Under the pieces are notes generated by a model. That model was not told the DNA's origin and did not search any database. It saw nothing but the letters and a program-made list of their open reading frames with translations. This document shows, in pieces, positions 1 through 8,537 of a stretch of DNA of 32,696 nt. The DNA is taken from assembly GCA_001779205.1 (NCBI GenBank), contig MFJM01000035.1:1-32696 (forward strand). The letters run 5' to 3'. A program made the translations under genes and the position numbers. Position 1 is the first letter of the stretch, and each line of letters begins with the position of its first letter. This stretch comes from Candidatus Gottesmanbacteria bacterium RIFCSPHIGHO2_02_FULL_39_14. Its GTDB lineage: Bacteria > Patescibacteriota > Microgenomatia > 2-02-FULL-39-11.

Positions 1-813
1 TCCGTCCGTCAGCCTCTCTGCCATCTGATTGGCATGGCGGGCCAGTTCAAAATATAAATTATTTTTAAAAAGTTCCAGAAACTGCACGCTTATACTTCTT
101 CCTTTTGCCAGTAATGCTCCTCTTCTTTTTAAGTAATATCTGAAATCTTGTCCTAAATTTTTATTTAAAATAACAATCGTTTCACCCAAAAGCGCTCCGT
201 TTTTAGTTCCTCCTATATAAAAAACATCAACCAATTTCGCCACTTCCTCTAATGTTAAATCAGATTGTATTGAGGTTAATGCTGATCCCAGCCTTGCACC
301 GTCTAAATAAAGGTATAAGTTATTCTTTCTGCAAAATTCTGATATATCTCTTAATTCCGCTTTTGAATAAATCGTTCCCAATTCGGTTGCCTGGGAAATA
401 AAAACAACTTTCGGCTTGACCATATGTTCATCGCTATGAGCTTCAATTATTTTCTTGATTAGAGAAACCGTTAATTTTCCGTCATTGCTTTCAACTGTAT
501 TAATTTTATGCCCCACACCTTCAATAGCTCCCGCTTCATGGATATTAATATGACCGGAAGTTGCAGAAATGACAGATTCATACGGTCTTAATATGGATTC
601 AAGAACAACAAGATTTGTCTGTGTTCCCCCCGAAACAAAATGAATATCCGCATTATCTTTATTTATCGCTTTTCGAATAACTTTCTTAGCCTCAATGGTA
701 TAAAAATCTTCTCCATATCCCATTTCTTGTGTTTTGTTGGTTCTTTCTAAGGCTTTTAAAATATCCGGATGCGCCCCTTCCGAATAATCATTGAAAAACA
801 AATACTTTTTCAT
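1..813 (-). CDS. Low-specificity L-threonine aldolase / beta-eliminating lyase, C-terminus beyond window
   Basis: Manual translation from CAT at 811-813: MKKYLFFNDYSEGAHPDILKALERTNKTQEMGYGEDFYTIEAKK...HFVSGGTQTNLVVL...HEAGAIEGVGHK...YLYLDGARLGSAL...DVFYIGGTKNG (PLP-Lys motif). Absent from ORF track because it runs off the edge. Confidence 0.88.
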   Translation of the reverse strand, partial: MKKYLFFNDYSEGAHPDILKALERTNKTQEMGYGEDFYTIEAKKVIRKAINKDNADIHFVSGGTQTNLVVLESILRPYESVISATSGHINIHEAGAIEGVGHKINTVESNDGKLTVSLIKKIIEAHSDEHMVKPKVVFISQATELGTIYSKAELRDISEFCRKNNLYLYLDGARLGSALTSIQSDLTLEEVAKLVDVFYIGGTKNGALLGETIVILNKNLGQDFRYYLKRRGALLAKGRSISVQFLELFKNNLYFELARHANQMAERLTDG

Positions 814-917
814 ATTAAAATCAAGTATAACAATTCTATTTTACAAAATAAATTTTTATTTAATAAAAGAATAGTTATATTATTAATTGCAATCTATATT
901 ATAATTTGACATTAATA

Positions 918-943
918 ATATTAATATTATATTATATTAATAT
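918..943. promoter_or_regulatory. Candidate operator: two copies of self-palindromic ATATTAATAT separated by 6 bp, directly upstream of the vapB-like ATG; TTGACA at 906-911
   Basis: ATATTAATAT (918-927) TATATT ATATTAATAT (934-943), start codon at 944. Confidence 0.45.
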
Positions 944-1195
944 ATGGTATACACAGTTGCAGTTACTTCTCAGGGACAAGTTAGTATTCCAATTGATGTC
1001 CAAAGAAAACTAGGATTTAAAAAAAACGGCAAAGCCTCTCTAAAAGTAGAAGGTAGTAAAATAATTATAGAGCCTGTTTCGGATTTCATGAGTTTAAAGG
1101 GTAGTTTAGAAAGCTCCAAAAAACCGCTATCGTCTACACAAATACACGATCGATTTTCCCGCTACCTGTCAAGTAAAAACCGTTCATCCGAATGA
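944..1195 (+). CDS. AbrB/MazE/VapB-type antitoxin
   Basis: MVYTVAVTSQGQVSIPIDVQRKLGFKKNGKASLKVEGSKIIIEPV is a SpoVT-AbrB swapped-hairpin pattern; overlaps the PIN ORF by 4 bp. Confidence 0.85.
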   Translation: MVYTVAVTSQGQVSIPIDVQRKLGFKKNGKASLKVEGSKIIIEPVSDFMSLKGSLESSKKPLSSTQIHDRFSRYLSSKNRSSE

Positions 1196-1665
1196 AAAGC
1201 ATTATTCCGGATGCCAATATCTTTATACGTTTTCTTCTTAATGATATTCCTACTCAAGTAAATAAAGCAGAAACCATCTTCCAACAAGCAAAAAAGAAAG
1301 AAATAGAAATAATTGTTCCTCAGATAGTTGTATTCGAAATACATTTTACACTAGATAAATATTATCAATTCGACAAAAAAGATATTAACGAAAAAATAAA
1401 AGCAATATTATCCGCAGATTACTTTATAATTGAAAAAAGAGCTATTTTTTTAAAAGCATTAGAATTTTGGCTTTCAAACAATATCAGTTTTCCCGATGCT
1501 TTTCTTATTTCATTTTGTGAAGAAGTTAATGGAGAATTATTCTCTTTCGACAAAAAACTAAATAAATTAAATTCCAGATTAAAAGTCAGTAGGATTGATC
1601 GCTTCAAAGGTATAGCCAAAGGTGTATATGGCAAAGGTGAAGAATACATCGGAAAAGAAAGATAA
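1192..1665 (+). CDS. PIN-domain toxin, VapC family
   Basis: IIPDANIFIRFLLND, an internal acidic residue (VVFEIHF), FPDAFL and FSFDKKLNKL match the PIN acidic residues; coupled to the AbrB-type ORF. Confidence 0.85.
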   Translation: MKSIIPDANIFIRFLLNDIPTQVNKAETIFQQAKKKEIEIIVPQIVVFEIHFTLDKYYQFDKKDINEKIKAILSADYFIIEKRAIFLKALEFWLSNNISFPDAFLISFCEEVNGELFSFDKKLNKLNSRLKVSRIDRFKGIAKGVYGKGEEYIGKER

Positions 1666-1720
1666 ACTTGGAAGAAATAATTATTTCTTAAGAAAATTAT
1701 ATTTTACAATCCTGATTATA

Positions 1721-1744
1721 GAATATTGCCAGATATTACCGAAT
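1721..1744. repeat. 24-bp motif GAATATTRCCAGATATTRCCGAAT, copy 1
   Basis: 22/24 identical to 4844-4867. Confidence 0.6.
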
Positions 1745-1745
1745 T

Positions 1746-2330
1746 TTACCTGAAAAGTATTTTTCCCTGTCGGAATTTGACCAAAGAAATCATTATCAGG
1801 CAAAGCAAAAGTATGTATAACGGAAAACCAAAATGGGCAAAATTCCAGGTTTTTATTGCCAGAAGTGTAATTATCGCGTTAATTGCCAATAACTGATAAA
1901 TTTGGTAACTCTCACTTTCCGGAATATTATAAGCTTTTATAATGGTTGGTATTCCTGCAGCCCCATCGGCAAAAACACTAAATATTATGGCTAAATTGCC
2001 GTTTTTTGTTACCGACCATAATAGCAGGCCGAATAAAGATAAAATTCCACAGAAAATATCCAATTTCCTTATTTTCCAATAAGCCTTTTTATTTACAAAA
2101 GTAGCAATAAAAATTATCAGAGGACCAAACCCGACGACAAAAGTCAGTAAAGACACCAGTCTCACACCCTATTTAATTTCAGCAACAAAGGCAATCAGCG
2201 GAATCAGAGCCCATAAAAACCAGGTTACCCTATTTGGTTTTATCTTGCCTTTTACCGTATCGATAGCATAAGTTAATTGTCCGATCATACTTAAAAAAGC
2301 ACCAATTATTACGAATCTCTCATCAATCAT
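1746..2330 (-). pseudogene. Polytopic membrane protein (PQ-loop/SWEET-like character tentative) interrupted by one in-frame TAG
   Basis: ORFs 2169..2378 and 1746..2165 are in the same frame, separated by GAA ATT AAA TAG GGT GTG AGA CTG. Together they align colinearly with the intact 24115..24702 protein (GKIKPxxxxWxxW, then PTxxKxY). Confidence 0.7.
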
Positions 2331-2335
2331 TGTTT

Positions 2336-3790
2336 TCAGCGAGAATGTTTTATTATCTTTACAATTCCCCGACCACAATGAAGTTCTACTACATCACCGT
2401 CATGTATTACTTTTGTAGCAATTTCAGTTCCGACTATACAGGGAATTTTAAGCTCCCTGGAAACTATTGCTGCATGTGACAGCATGCCTCCGGTATCCGT
2501 AATAATTGCTCCTGCTTTTTTCATTCCTATTACAAAATCCGGGCTCGTCATGGTTGTCACCAGTATATCTCCGGGATTAATTTTGTTGATATCTTTAATT
2601 GTTGGGACGATTTTTGCAGTACCCCTAAAGTAATATGTCTTCCCAATCGATGCCACTTGGCCGTGAATAATATTTTCATTAATATCACTTACATTTAAAA
2701 ACCGGTTACTCAAGGAATTGGCATTATCTCCTTCAAAATAATTTATTTCGCGATCAGTACAGCTTAAAGCAAAACACTTCTTTCTTAATTGTACAAGTTT
2801 GTTATCATATCTTTTAAATATTTGCATCAGTTCAACGGGTAATAAAAATTTTATATTGTTAACAGATAAACCGGTTCTATTTGAGATTTCGTGAACGAAT
2901 AATTCCAAATAGTGTTCGCTTCGAAAATTGATCATTTTCCGTTCATCCATTAATCTGCTGAATTTTTCAACCATGTAGGCAGTAAATTTATCGCTATCGG
3001 TAATGTTAATATTTTTGAAAATCCGTTCTTTCTCTAAACTGATATTCCGTGGATAATCACCTATTTCTGATAATAATTTTCGCCAGTTTTCTTTAGCAAA
3101 TCTATTCATTTCACTCAAAAAATAGTTCTTAGTTAAAATTTTCCCTCTGGCATAACTGTTTAGGATCCAATAATATTTTTTTTGGTGTTTACTTAATGCC
3201 TCATTTCTTTTACTTTTAGGAAGAGCGAGAATTTTTAGTAAATCACTTTGTTCACGGCGGTAAAAAGAAAGCGTTTTTGGAGCAGTCAAAGTGGAGAAAG
3301 CCTTTTGATAATTTTTTTGTTCTGTAACTTTATAATATTTTCTTAATTTGTTCCCCAACATAGGTTCCAGGCTACTGGCCGCTAGTTCTAAAGAAATGGT
3401 TATAATAAACCAATCATTATAGAATCCGGAAAACTTTTTATATTCATCTATAAGAGTTTTATTTTTCAGAGATTTTATTATTATTTTGTCCAGATGATTA
3501 AAAATACCTTCCAATTTTTTTGTTCTGTTATTCCATAAACTAAAATATTTTTTGCTTTTAATTTTATTAAGGATTACTTCTTCAACAAATTTCTGACTTT
3601 GTTTTCCTAATTCTTTATCATCTAATAACCAAGTTACTTTGTTATCTTTAAAGATGATTAAAGATTCAGTGTATGTAATTCCGAATAATTTTTTTAAAGG
3701 ATCAAATGCTGTTTCAATAGCATAATACATAAATAAGGGACAGGCGCTGATTGGGCCCCATCTGTAAAGTTTATGTTGAGGATTCAACAT
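2336..3790 (-). CDS. Protein with C-terminal PEP-utilising-enzyme mobile (phosphohistidine swivel) domain, no ATP-grasp domain
   Basis: GDILVTTMTSPDFVIGMKKAGAIITDTGGMLSHAAIVSRELKIPCIVGT is the PPDK/PEP synthase swivel motif including TxTGGxxSHAAIVxRE. Confidence 0.85.
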   Translation of the reverse strand: MLNPQHKLYRWGPISACPLFMYYAIETAFDPLKKLFGITYTESLIIFKDNKVTWLLDDKELGKQSQKFVEEVILNKIKSKKYFSLWNNRTKKLEGIFNHLDKIIIKSLKNKTLIDEYKKFSGFYNDWFIITISLELAASSLEPMLGNKLRKYYKVTEQKNYQKAFSTLTAPKTLSFYRREQSDLLKILALPKSKRNEALSKHQKKYYWILNSYARGKILTKNYFLSEMNRFAKENWRKLLSEIGDYPRNISLEKERIFKNINITDSDKFTAYMVEKFSRLMDERKMINFRSEHYLELFVHEISNRTGLSVNNIKFLLPVELMQIFKRYDNKLVQLRKKCFALSCTDREINYFEGDNANSLSNRFLNVSDINENIIHGQVASIGKTYYFRGTAKIVPTIKDINKINPGDILVTTMTSPDFVIGMKKAGAIITDTGGMLSHAAIVSRELKIPCIVGTEIATKVIHDGDVVELHCGRGIVKIIKHSR

Positions 3791-3791
3791 T

Positions 3792-4358
3792 TTATTTTCT
3801 GAATATGAAGTTTGTTGATAAACCTAATTCCCGACGTACATTCCTAATTCGATTTACATACTCTCTATATACTTTTCCTGATTTATGTAACTTGTAAAAT
3901 CCTTTCGCTTCCTGATAAAGTGAACATTCGAAAACATCAGCATCTTTAACTAATTCAACATAAGGTTTATCAGAATAAATTTGTTTATTACTGTGTTCTG
4001 CGATAGCTTCACAGATGATACTTATTTCTTTATTTTTAAACTCTTTAGTTTCCATTAATATTGTTTTTGCTATTATTGCACCCTTTTTTGCATGATTGGC
4101 GTATTTGCCTGTTTTAATAGTGTAAATATCATGAAGGACGCAAACGATCTCTGCAATTTCAATATCGAGATTTCTTTTAATTGCCAATATTCTACCTACC
4201 TCTACACAACCAGCGTGGTGTTTTAACTCCCAAACGATTGAATCTTCTCTCTTATGGTCGGGAATTTTGCTTTTCAAAATCAATTGAGTAACCAGACGCT
4301 GTATTTTTTCAGATCTGGATAATTTATTGCCTTTAAAATGATGATAATCCTTCAGCAT
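3792..4358 (-). CDS. HD-domain protein (putative metal-dependent phosphohydrolase)
   Basis: LKHHAGCVEVGRIL...IVCVLHDIYTIKTG...NHAKKGAIIAK matches H...HD...; 1 bp upstream of the swivel-domain gene. Confidence 0.75.
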   Translation of the reverse strand: MLKDYHHFKGNKLSRSEKIQRLVTQLILKSKIPDHKREDSIVWELKHHAGCVEVGRILAIKRNLDIEIAEIVCVLHDIYTIKTGKYANHAKKGAIIAKTILMETKEFKNKEISIICEAIAEHSNKQIYSDKPYVELVKDADVFECSLYQEAKGFYKLHKSGKVYREYVNRIRNVRRELGLSTNFIFRK

Positions 4359-4393
4359 AAATGACCGGAATTATTCTAACATATAACAATAAT

Positions 4394-4825
4394 TTACTTC
4401 GCCCGGTAAAAACTGCCGCGGGTAATGCCGACTTTGATGACTAGTCCTTTTTCCGCTAGTTTTTTCAGATCATATCTTAAAGTTCTAGCGGGCACTTTGT
4501 AAAATCTTCTCTGTATAAAATCAAAAGAAACATTCATATGATCCTTAATAATCGCCAGAATTTCCTCCTGCCTTGGCGGCAGAATAATATGCTCATTTTG
4601 TGATCGTTTTATAAATTCCTCTTTTATTTGCTCCCAAGTTAGAGTATTTCCGTCGATTTTTGCAGAATAAAATGCACTTTTTAATTTATTCAGTTGATTT
4701 AATTTATTTATAATTTCCGGTTTTGCGTTAACGGAATTCAAAAAAGCCCGTAATTCTTCAATAAGTGAGTTTAGTTTTTTAATTTCAGGAGTAATTTCAT
4801 ATTCCGGCGGGATATTCATAGCCAA
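4394..4825 (-). CDS. Fic_N-like segment joined to a C-terminal winged HTH, FIC catalytic core absent
   Basis: LKSAFYSAKIDGNTLTWEQIKEEF resembles the Fic inhibitory helix/Fic_N; LPPRQEEILAIIKDHMNVSFDFIQRRFYKVPARTLRYDLKKLAEKGLVIKVG is a wHTH; no HPFxxGNGR. Confidence 0.6.
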   Translation of the reverse strand: MAMNIPPEYEITPEIKKLNSLIEELRAFLNSVNAKPEIINKLNQLNKLKSAFYSAKIDGNTLTWEQIKEEFIKRSQNEHIILPPRQEEILAIIKDHMNVSFDFIQRRFYKVPARTLRYDLKKLAEKGLVIKVGITRGSFYRAK

Positions 4826-4830
4826 ATCTT

Positions 4831-4870
4831 ACCAGATATTGCCGAATATTACCAGATATTGCCGAATATA
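4831..4870. repeat. 20-bp tandem duplication (ACCAGATATTGCCGAATAT[TA]) x2
   Basis: 4831-4850 and 4851-4870 differ only at the last base; contains the second 24-bp motif copy. Confidence 0.9.
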
Positions 4871-5721
4871 CTTTTCCTAAGATAAAAATTTTCCATAAAG
4901 ACGATTTTATTATCCGAAAAGCCTTCTTTGAATTTGGTAAAGCCGCGCCAGGACTCACTGGCTTTGGGAAAACGCTCATCATAAATCCCTTCAAAATCCA
5001 GGAAATGGCAGCCGTGTTTTTTGGCGGTTTTAACTGCTTCCCAAACAAGCAGAGTGGGTGCAAACAGTCTTTTTCCCTCAGGAATTGCAGCAGCAAACCA
5101 GTAGTAGGCAATCTTTCCGCAATAGAGCAGTAATATACCGGCTACAAATTTCCCTCTGGCGGTTTTAGCTAACAGTAGATCGCAGGACTGTGGATAAAAA
5201 TTTTTCCAAAGCATTAACATTTCTTTATTTATCAGACATCCCATCGGAAAAAAATGTTCTTGTCTGATTTTTATAAAAATATCTATATCGTAAGAAGGTT
5301 CAATTATTACTCCGTGCTTGATTGCTCTTCTGACTCCGCGTCTTTTAGCCTCCGAAAAAGATTTGAATATTTCTTCTTCTTTTTTTTGAAGATTAATTCT
5401 TAAAGTAGTCGTCGGATTGAAAGGGTCCTTATCAATCCGGAAATTTAACTGCACTAATTTGTCTTTCTCTTTTTTAAATTGCGGTAAATCCCCGGTTATA
5501 TTCGGTGCAATCTTAAAATGAAATACTTTTTTTTTGCGCAAGAAATCTGAGATTCCTGAAAGTTTCAGGGGATAATCGGGGCGCGGACATTTGGCAAACC
5601 TGCCGATTAGGGGAAATTTTTTCAGATAAACATATTGACCTGAAAATTTTTCCGCATCCCAGCCTAAATCTTTCATGAATAAGGCAAATTCCTCAGACTG
5701 TCTGATATCGGGGGAAGTCAT
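4849..5721 (-). CDS. FemA/FemB/FmhB-family aminoacyltransferase (GNAT fold)
   Basis: KKFPLIGRFAKCPRP..., RRGVRRAIKHGV, YYWFAAAIPEGKRLFAPTLLVWEAVKTAKKHGCHFLDFEGIYD...GFTKFKEGF. Confidence 0.85.
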   Translation of the reverse strand: MTSPDIRQSEEFALFMKDLGWDAEKFSGQYVYLKKFPLIGRFAKCPRPDYPLKLSGISDFLRKKKVFHFKIAPNITGDLPQFKKEKDKLVQLNFRIDKDPFNPTTTLRINLQKKEEEIFKSFSEAKRRGVRRAIKHGVIIEPSYDIDIFIKIRQEHFFPMGCLINKEMLMLWKNFYPQSCDLLLAKTARGKFVAGILLLYCGKIAYYWFAAAIPEGKRLFAPTLLVWEAVKTAKKHGCHFLDFEGIYDERFPKASESWRGFTKFKEGFSDNKIVFMENFYLRKSIFGNIW

Positions 5722-6722
5722 CGGGTTAATTTTAAATATAATTCTCTTATTCCGTGAACCAGATTATACAGACGGTAAACTGCTGGATTTATAACCAGAT
5801 CGAAACTGCCAATAAATTCTACCAATTCCGGTCCATAACCTTCTTTGAACTTATGGAATCCGTACCAGGGATCGGAAGGTTTTGGATCTGGTCCCAAAGC
5901 TCCCCACATGTCAAATAATTTTGCTCCATGTCTTTGGCCGAACCGGATTGCCTCCCACATCATTAAGTTAGAAGGCATTAATTGCCTGAATGAATTTGCT
6001 GATGCCCCGTAAGGGTAGTAAATGATTCCATTGAAAAGAAAAACAATCCAGGAAACCAGGGTAACTTCGTCTCCGTTTTCAGGTTTGTATTTTGCCGTCA
6101 AAAGATGGGCGATTTTGGCAGGTTTTAGAGTTTCCCACATTAAGCGGTGATAATTTTTATCATGGGCATAAAATTTTTGCCTAGTCACGGTTTCTTCTAA
6201 TAATCTGAGATATTCCTCAAACGACTCTTGGGTATTATCCTCATAAACTTTGACCCCTTTTTTTTGTGCCAGATGGATATTGTAACGGGTTTTGGAATGC
6301 ATTTTTCCAAGAAGTTGTTCCTCATTTGGTGTAATGTCCAGTTGAAAAGTATATTTGGTAAACAGGGGGTGGGGAGACCTGACTAAATTTTTTAAAGATT
6401 CAGTTTCATGACCCTTTTGGATTTTGGGTTCAATTTTAATAAAAATCAAATTATTTGCCTCTCCTAATTCCTTGAGTTTATTGATCATTTCTTCTGAAGG
6501 AATATTATTTTTAGGTAGATAGCCTATTTGATAAGAGGTAAAAGGAATCTGATGCAGTGTAAGTTGAGCTGTTTCAATCATTTTCCTCCCGACGATCCTG
6601 CCTAACCGGATAACTTCAATCCCGGTTTTTAACCTAAATTCTCCCCATTCCCATGACTGCAGGGGATGAGTAGCCAGCCGGTTGAATATTTCTTTATCGT
6701 CCTTTTTTACGATTCTGATCAT
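5718..6722 (-). CDS. FemA/FemB/FmhB-family aminoacyltransferase (GNAT fold), paralogue
   Basis: SWEWGEFR, KTRYNIHLAQKKGV, YYPYGASANSFRQLMPSNLMMWEAIRFGQRHGAKLFDMWGALGPDPKPSDPWYGFHKFKEGYG. Confidence 0.93.
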   Translation of the reverse strand: MIRIVKKDDKEIFNRLATHPLQSWEWGEFRLKTGIEVIRLGRIVGRKMIETAQLTLHQIPFTSYQIGYLPKNNIPSEEMINKLKELGEANNLIFIKIEPKIQKGHETESLKNLVRSPHPLFTKYTFQLDITPNEEQLLGKMHSKTRYNIHLAQKKGVKVYEDNTQESFEEYLRLLEETVTRQKFYAHDKNYHRLMWETLKPAKIAHLLTAKYKPENGDEVTLVSWIVFLFNGIIYYPYGASANSFRQLMPSNLMMWEAIRFGQRHGAKLFDMWGALGPDPKPSDPWYGFHKFKEGYGPELVEFIGSFDLVINPAVYRLYNLVHGIRELYLKLTR

Positions 6723-8515
6723 AAATAATTTGAATCAACTAATTCCTCGGGTAATTCGCTTATGAATCTGGAAACTGTATTGGCAGTTCTTTGTCCGAAA
6801 TAAAGTCTTCTTCTGGCATAGCTCAATATCAGTTTTTCACGAGCGCGGGTGTACCCTACATAGCAAAGTCGCCTTTCCTCCTCCAATTCCAATGGGTCGA
6901 CCAATGACATCGAATGGGGAAAAAGACCCTCTTCTATACCCACCATGAATACCACCTTAAATTCCAGTCCTTTGGCGGCATGCATCGTCATTAGAGTCAC
7001 TTTTCCGTCATCTATGTACTCCGCCGGATGGTCAGGCGTATATTCCCGTTCGATTAAAGAAACATTTTCCAAAAACTGGTTAAGATCGGAAAATTCTGCA
7101 GCTACCGACCGCAGCTCCTTAATATTTTCTATCTTCATTAAATCTTCAGGATTTTCCTTATTATAAAGTTCGACATACTTTGTCGTTTCAATAATTCCGT
7201 CCATGATTTGTAATGTAGATAATTGCGTGTCACCAACAATAATTTTATCCCGAAATTCCATCAGTTTCTCAAATCTTTTTTTACCGATTTTTTGAGCCCT
7301 TTTTAAGGAAATAGAGTCTTTGGGATTAACTATCAGTCGCAGGTAGCAGATAACATCTTTGATTTCTTTTCTCTCGTAAAATCTGATCCCGCCAACCAAT
7401 ATATAAGGTATCCCGGCATGAAGCAGTGCTTCTTCAATAATCCGGCTTTGGGCATTGGTTCTGTAAAGTATGGCCACCTCGGCAATATTGTAATTCACCA
7501 GATTTTCAATTATGAAATTGGCTTCATCATGTTCATTGGCTGCTTCGTACACCGTTATTTTCTCCCCTCCCTTTTTCTCGGTCCAAAGTTTTAAAATGGG
7601 ATGACTCTGGTTTTTGGCAATAATGGTATGAGCCGCATCAAGAATAATCTGGGTACTGCGGTAATTTTTTTCCAAATGGAAAATTTTAACGTCACTGTAA
7701 TCTTCCTTAAATTTAAGAATATTTCTATAATCTGCACCTCGGAAATTATATATGCTTTGTGAAGCATCTCCTACTACCGTTATATTTCTGTCTCTCTTGG
7801 CTAGAAGTTTGCTCAACATATACTGGGCGTAATTTGTATCCTGATATTCATCAATTAGAATGTAGCGGAAAATATTCTGGTACTTATTAAGAACCTCGTG
7901 GAAATCAGAAAAAAGTTTAACCGTTAAATAAATCAAATCCTCAAAATCAACTGCCTTGTTTTCCAGTAATATATTTTGATAAACAGGATATATATAAGCC
8001 GCCGTCTCCTGGAAATAACCGCGGGCTATTTGTGCATATTCGAGATGCGGGATTAACTCGTTTTTGGCTTGGGCAATTGTGGAAGCAATCGCCCCGGGAC
8101 TGAAATTTTTCCTGTTAATTCCCAATTTGTCCATTGCTTGCCTGACAGCCTCTTTGGTATCCAGGTCATCATAAATTATGAAGTTTGGCGATAGTCCGAT
8201 ATATTTTCCTTCCCGTCTTAAAATTCTGGCGCAGAAAGAATGAAAAGTTGCTGCTAATGGTAGGGTTGATATATTTGAATTTTGAAAAAAAGATTTTAAT
8301 CTTTCCAGCATCTCACCGGCTGCCTTGTTGGTAAAAGTAACCATGAGAATATTTTCCGGAAGTATTTGATTAATATCGACAAGGTATGCTGCTTTGTAGG
8401 TCAAAACCCTGGTTTTGCCTGATCCTGCCCCGGCCAAAATAAGGTTAGGCCCCTCCGTTGCCTTAACCGCCTTTATCTGATCAGAGTTGAGATTATTTAG
8501 TATGTTTTTCCCCAT
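6719..8515 (-). CDS. ATP-dependent DNA helicase, UvrD/Rep/PcrA family (SF1)
   Basis: LNSDQIKAV, LAGAGSGKTRVLTYKA, DFEDLI, ILIDEYQDTN, VVGDASQSIYNFRGA, LEKNYRST, TLMTMHAAKGLEFKVVFMVG, ERRLCYVGYTRA. Confidence 0.97.
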   Translation of the reverse strand: MGKNILNNLNSDQIKAVKATEGPNLILAGAGSGKTRVLTYKAAYLVDINQILPENILMVTFTNKAAGEMLERLKSFFQNSNISTLPLAATFHSFCARILRREGKYIGLSPNFIIYDDLDTKEAVRQAMDKLGINRKNFSPGAIASTIAQAKNELIPHLEYAQIARGYFQETAAYIYPVYQNILLENKAVDFEDLIYLTVKLFSDFHEVLNKYQNIFRYILIDEYQDTNYAQYMLSKLLAKRDRNITVVGDASQSIYNFRGADYRNILKFKEDYSDVKIFHLEKNYRSTQIILDAAHTIIAKNQSHPILKLWTEKKGGEKITVYEAANEHDEANFIIENLVNYNIAEVAILYRTNAQSRIIEEALLHAGIPYILVGGIRFYERKEIKDVICYLRLIVNPKDSISLKRAQKIGKKRFEKLMEFRDKIIVGDTQLSTLQIMDGIIETTKYVELYNKENPEDLMKIENIKELRSVAAEFSDLNQFLENVSLIEREYTPDHPAEYIDDGKVTLMTMHAAKGLEFKVVFMVGIEEGLFPHSMSLVDPLELEEERRLCYVGYTRAREKLILSYARRRLYFGQRTANTVSRFISELPEELVDSNYL

Positions 8516-8537
8516 GATACAATTGCATTATCATAAC

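Noticed and set aside
1162-1649. Minus-strand ORFs 1162..1344 and 1419..1649
   Set aside because: Antisense to the well-supported PIN toxin; no recognisable domain.
2160-2180. Alternative genetic code (TAG as sense)
   Set aside because: TAG is used as terminator by hrcA and the LCP gene here, and TGA by uvrD, so a genome-wide recoding is not supported.
4797-5111. ORF 4797..5111 (-), 104 aa
   Set aside because: Alternative frame of the FemAB-like gene with no coherent motif.
8487-8537. Upstream start for triosephosphate isomerase at 8487
   Set aside because: The 17-residue extension overlaps the divergent uvrD start; MKQKYLIANWK is the conserved N-terminus.
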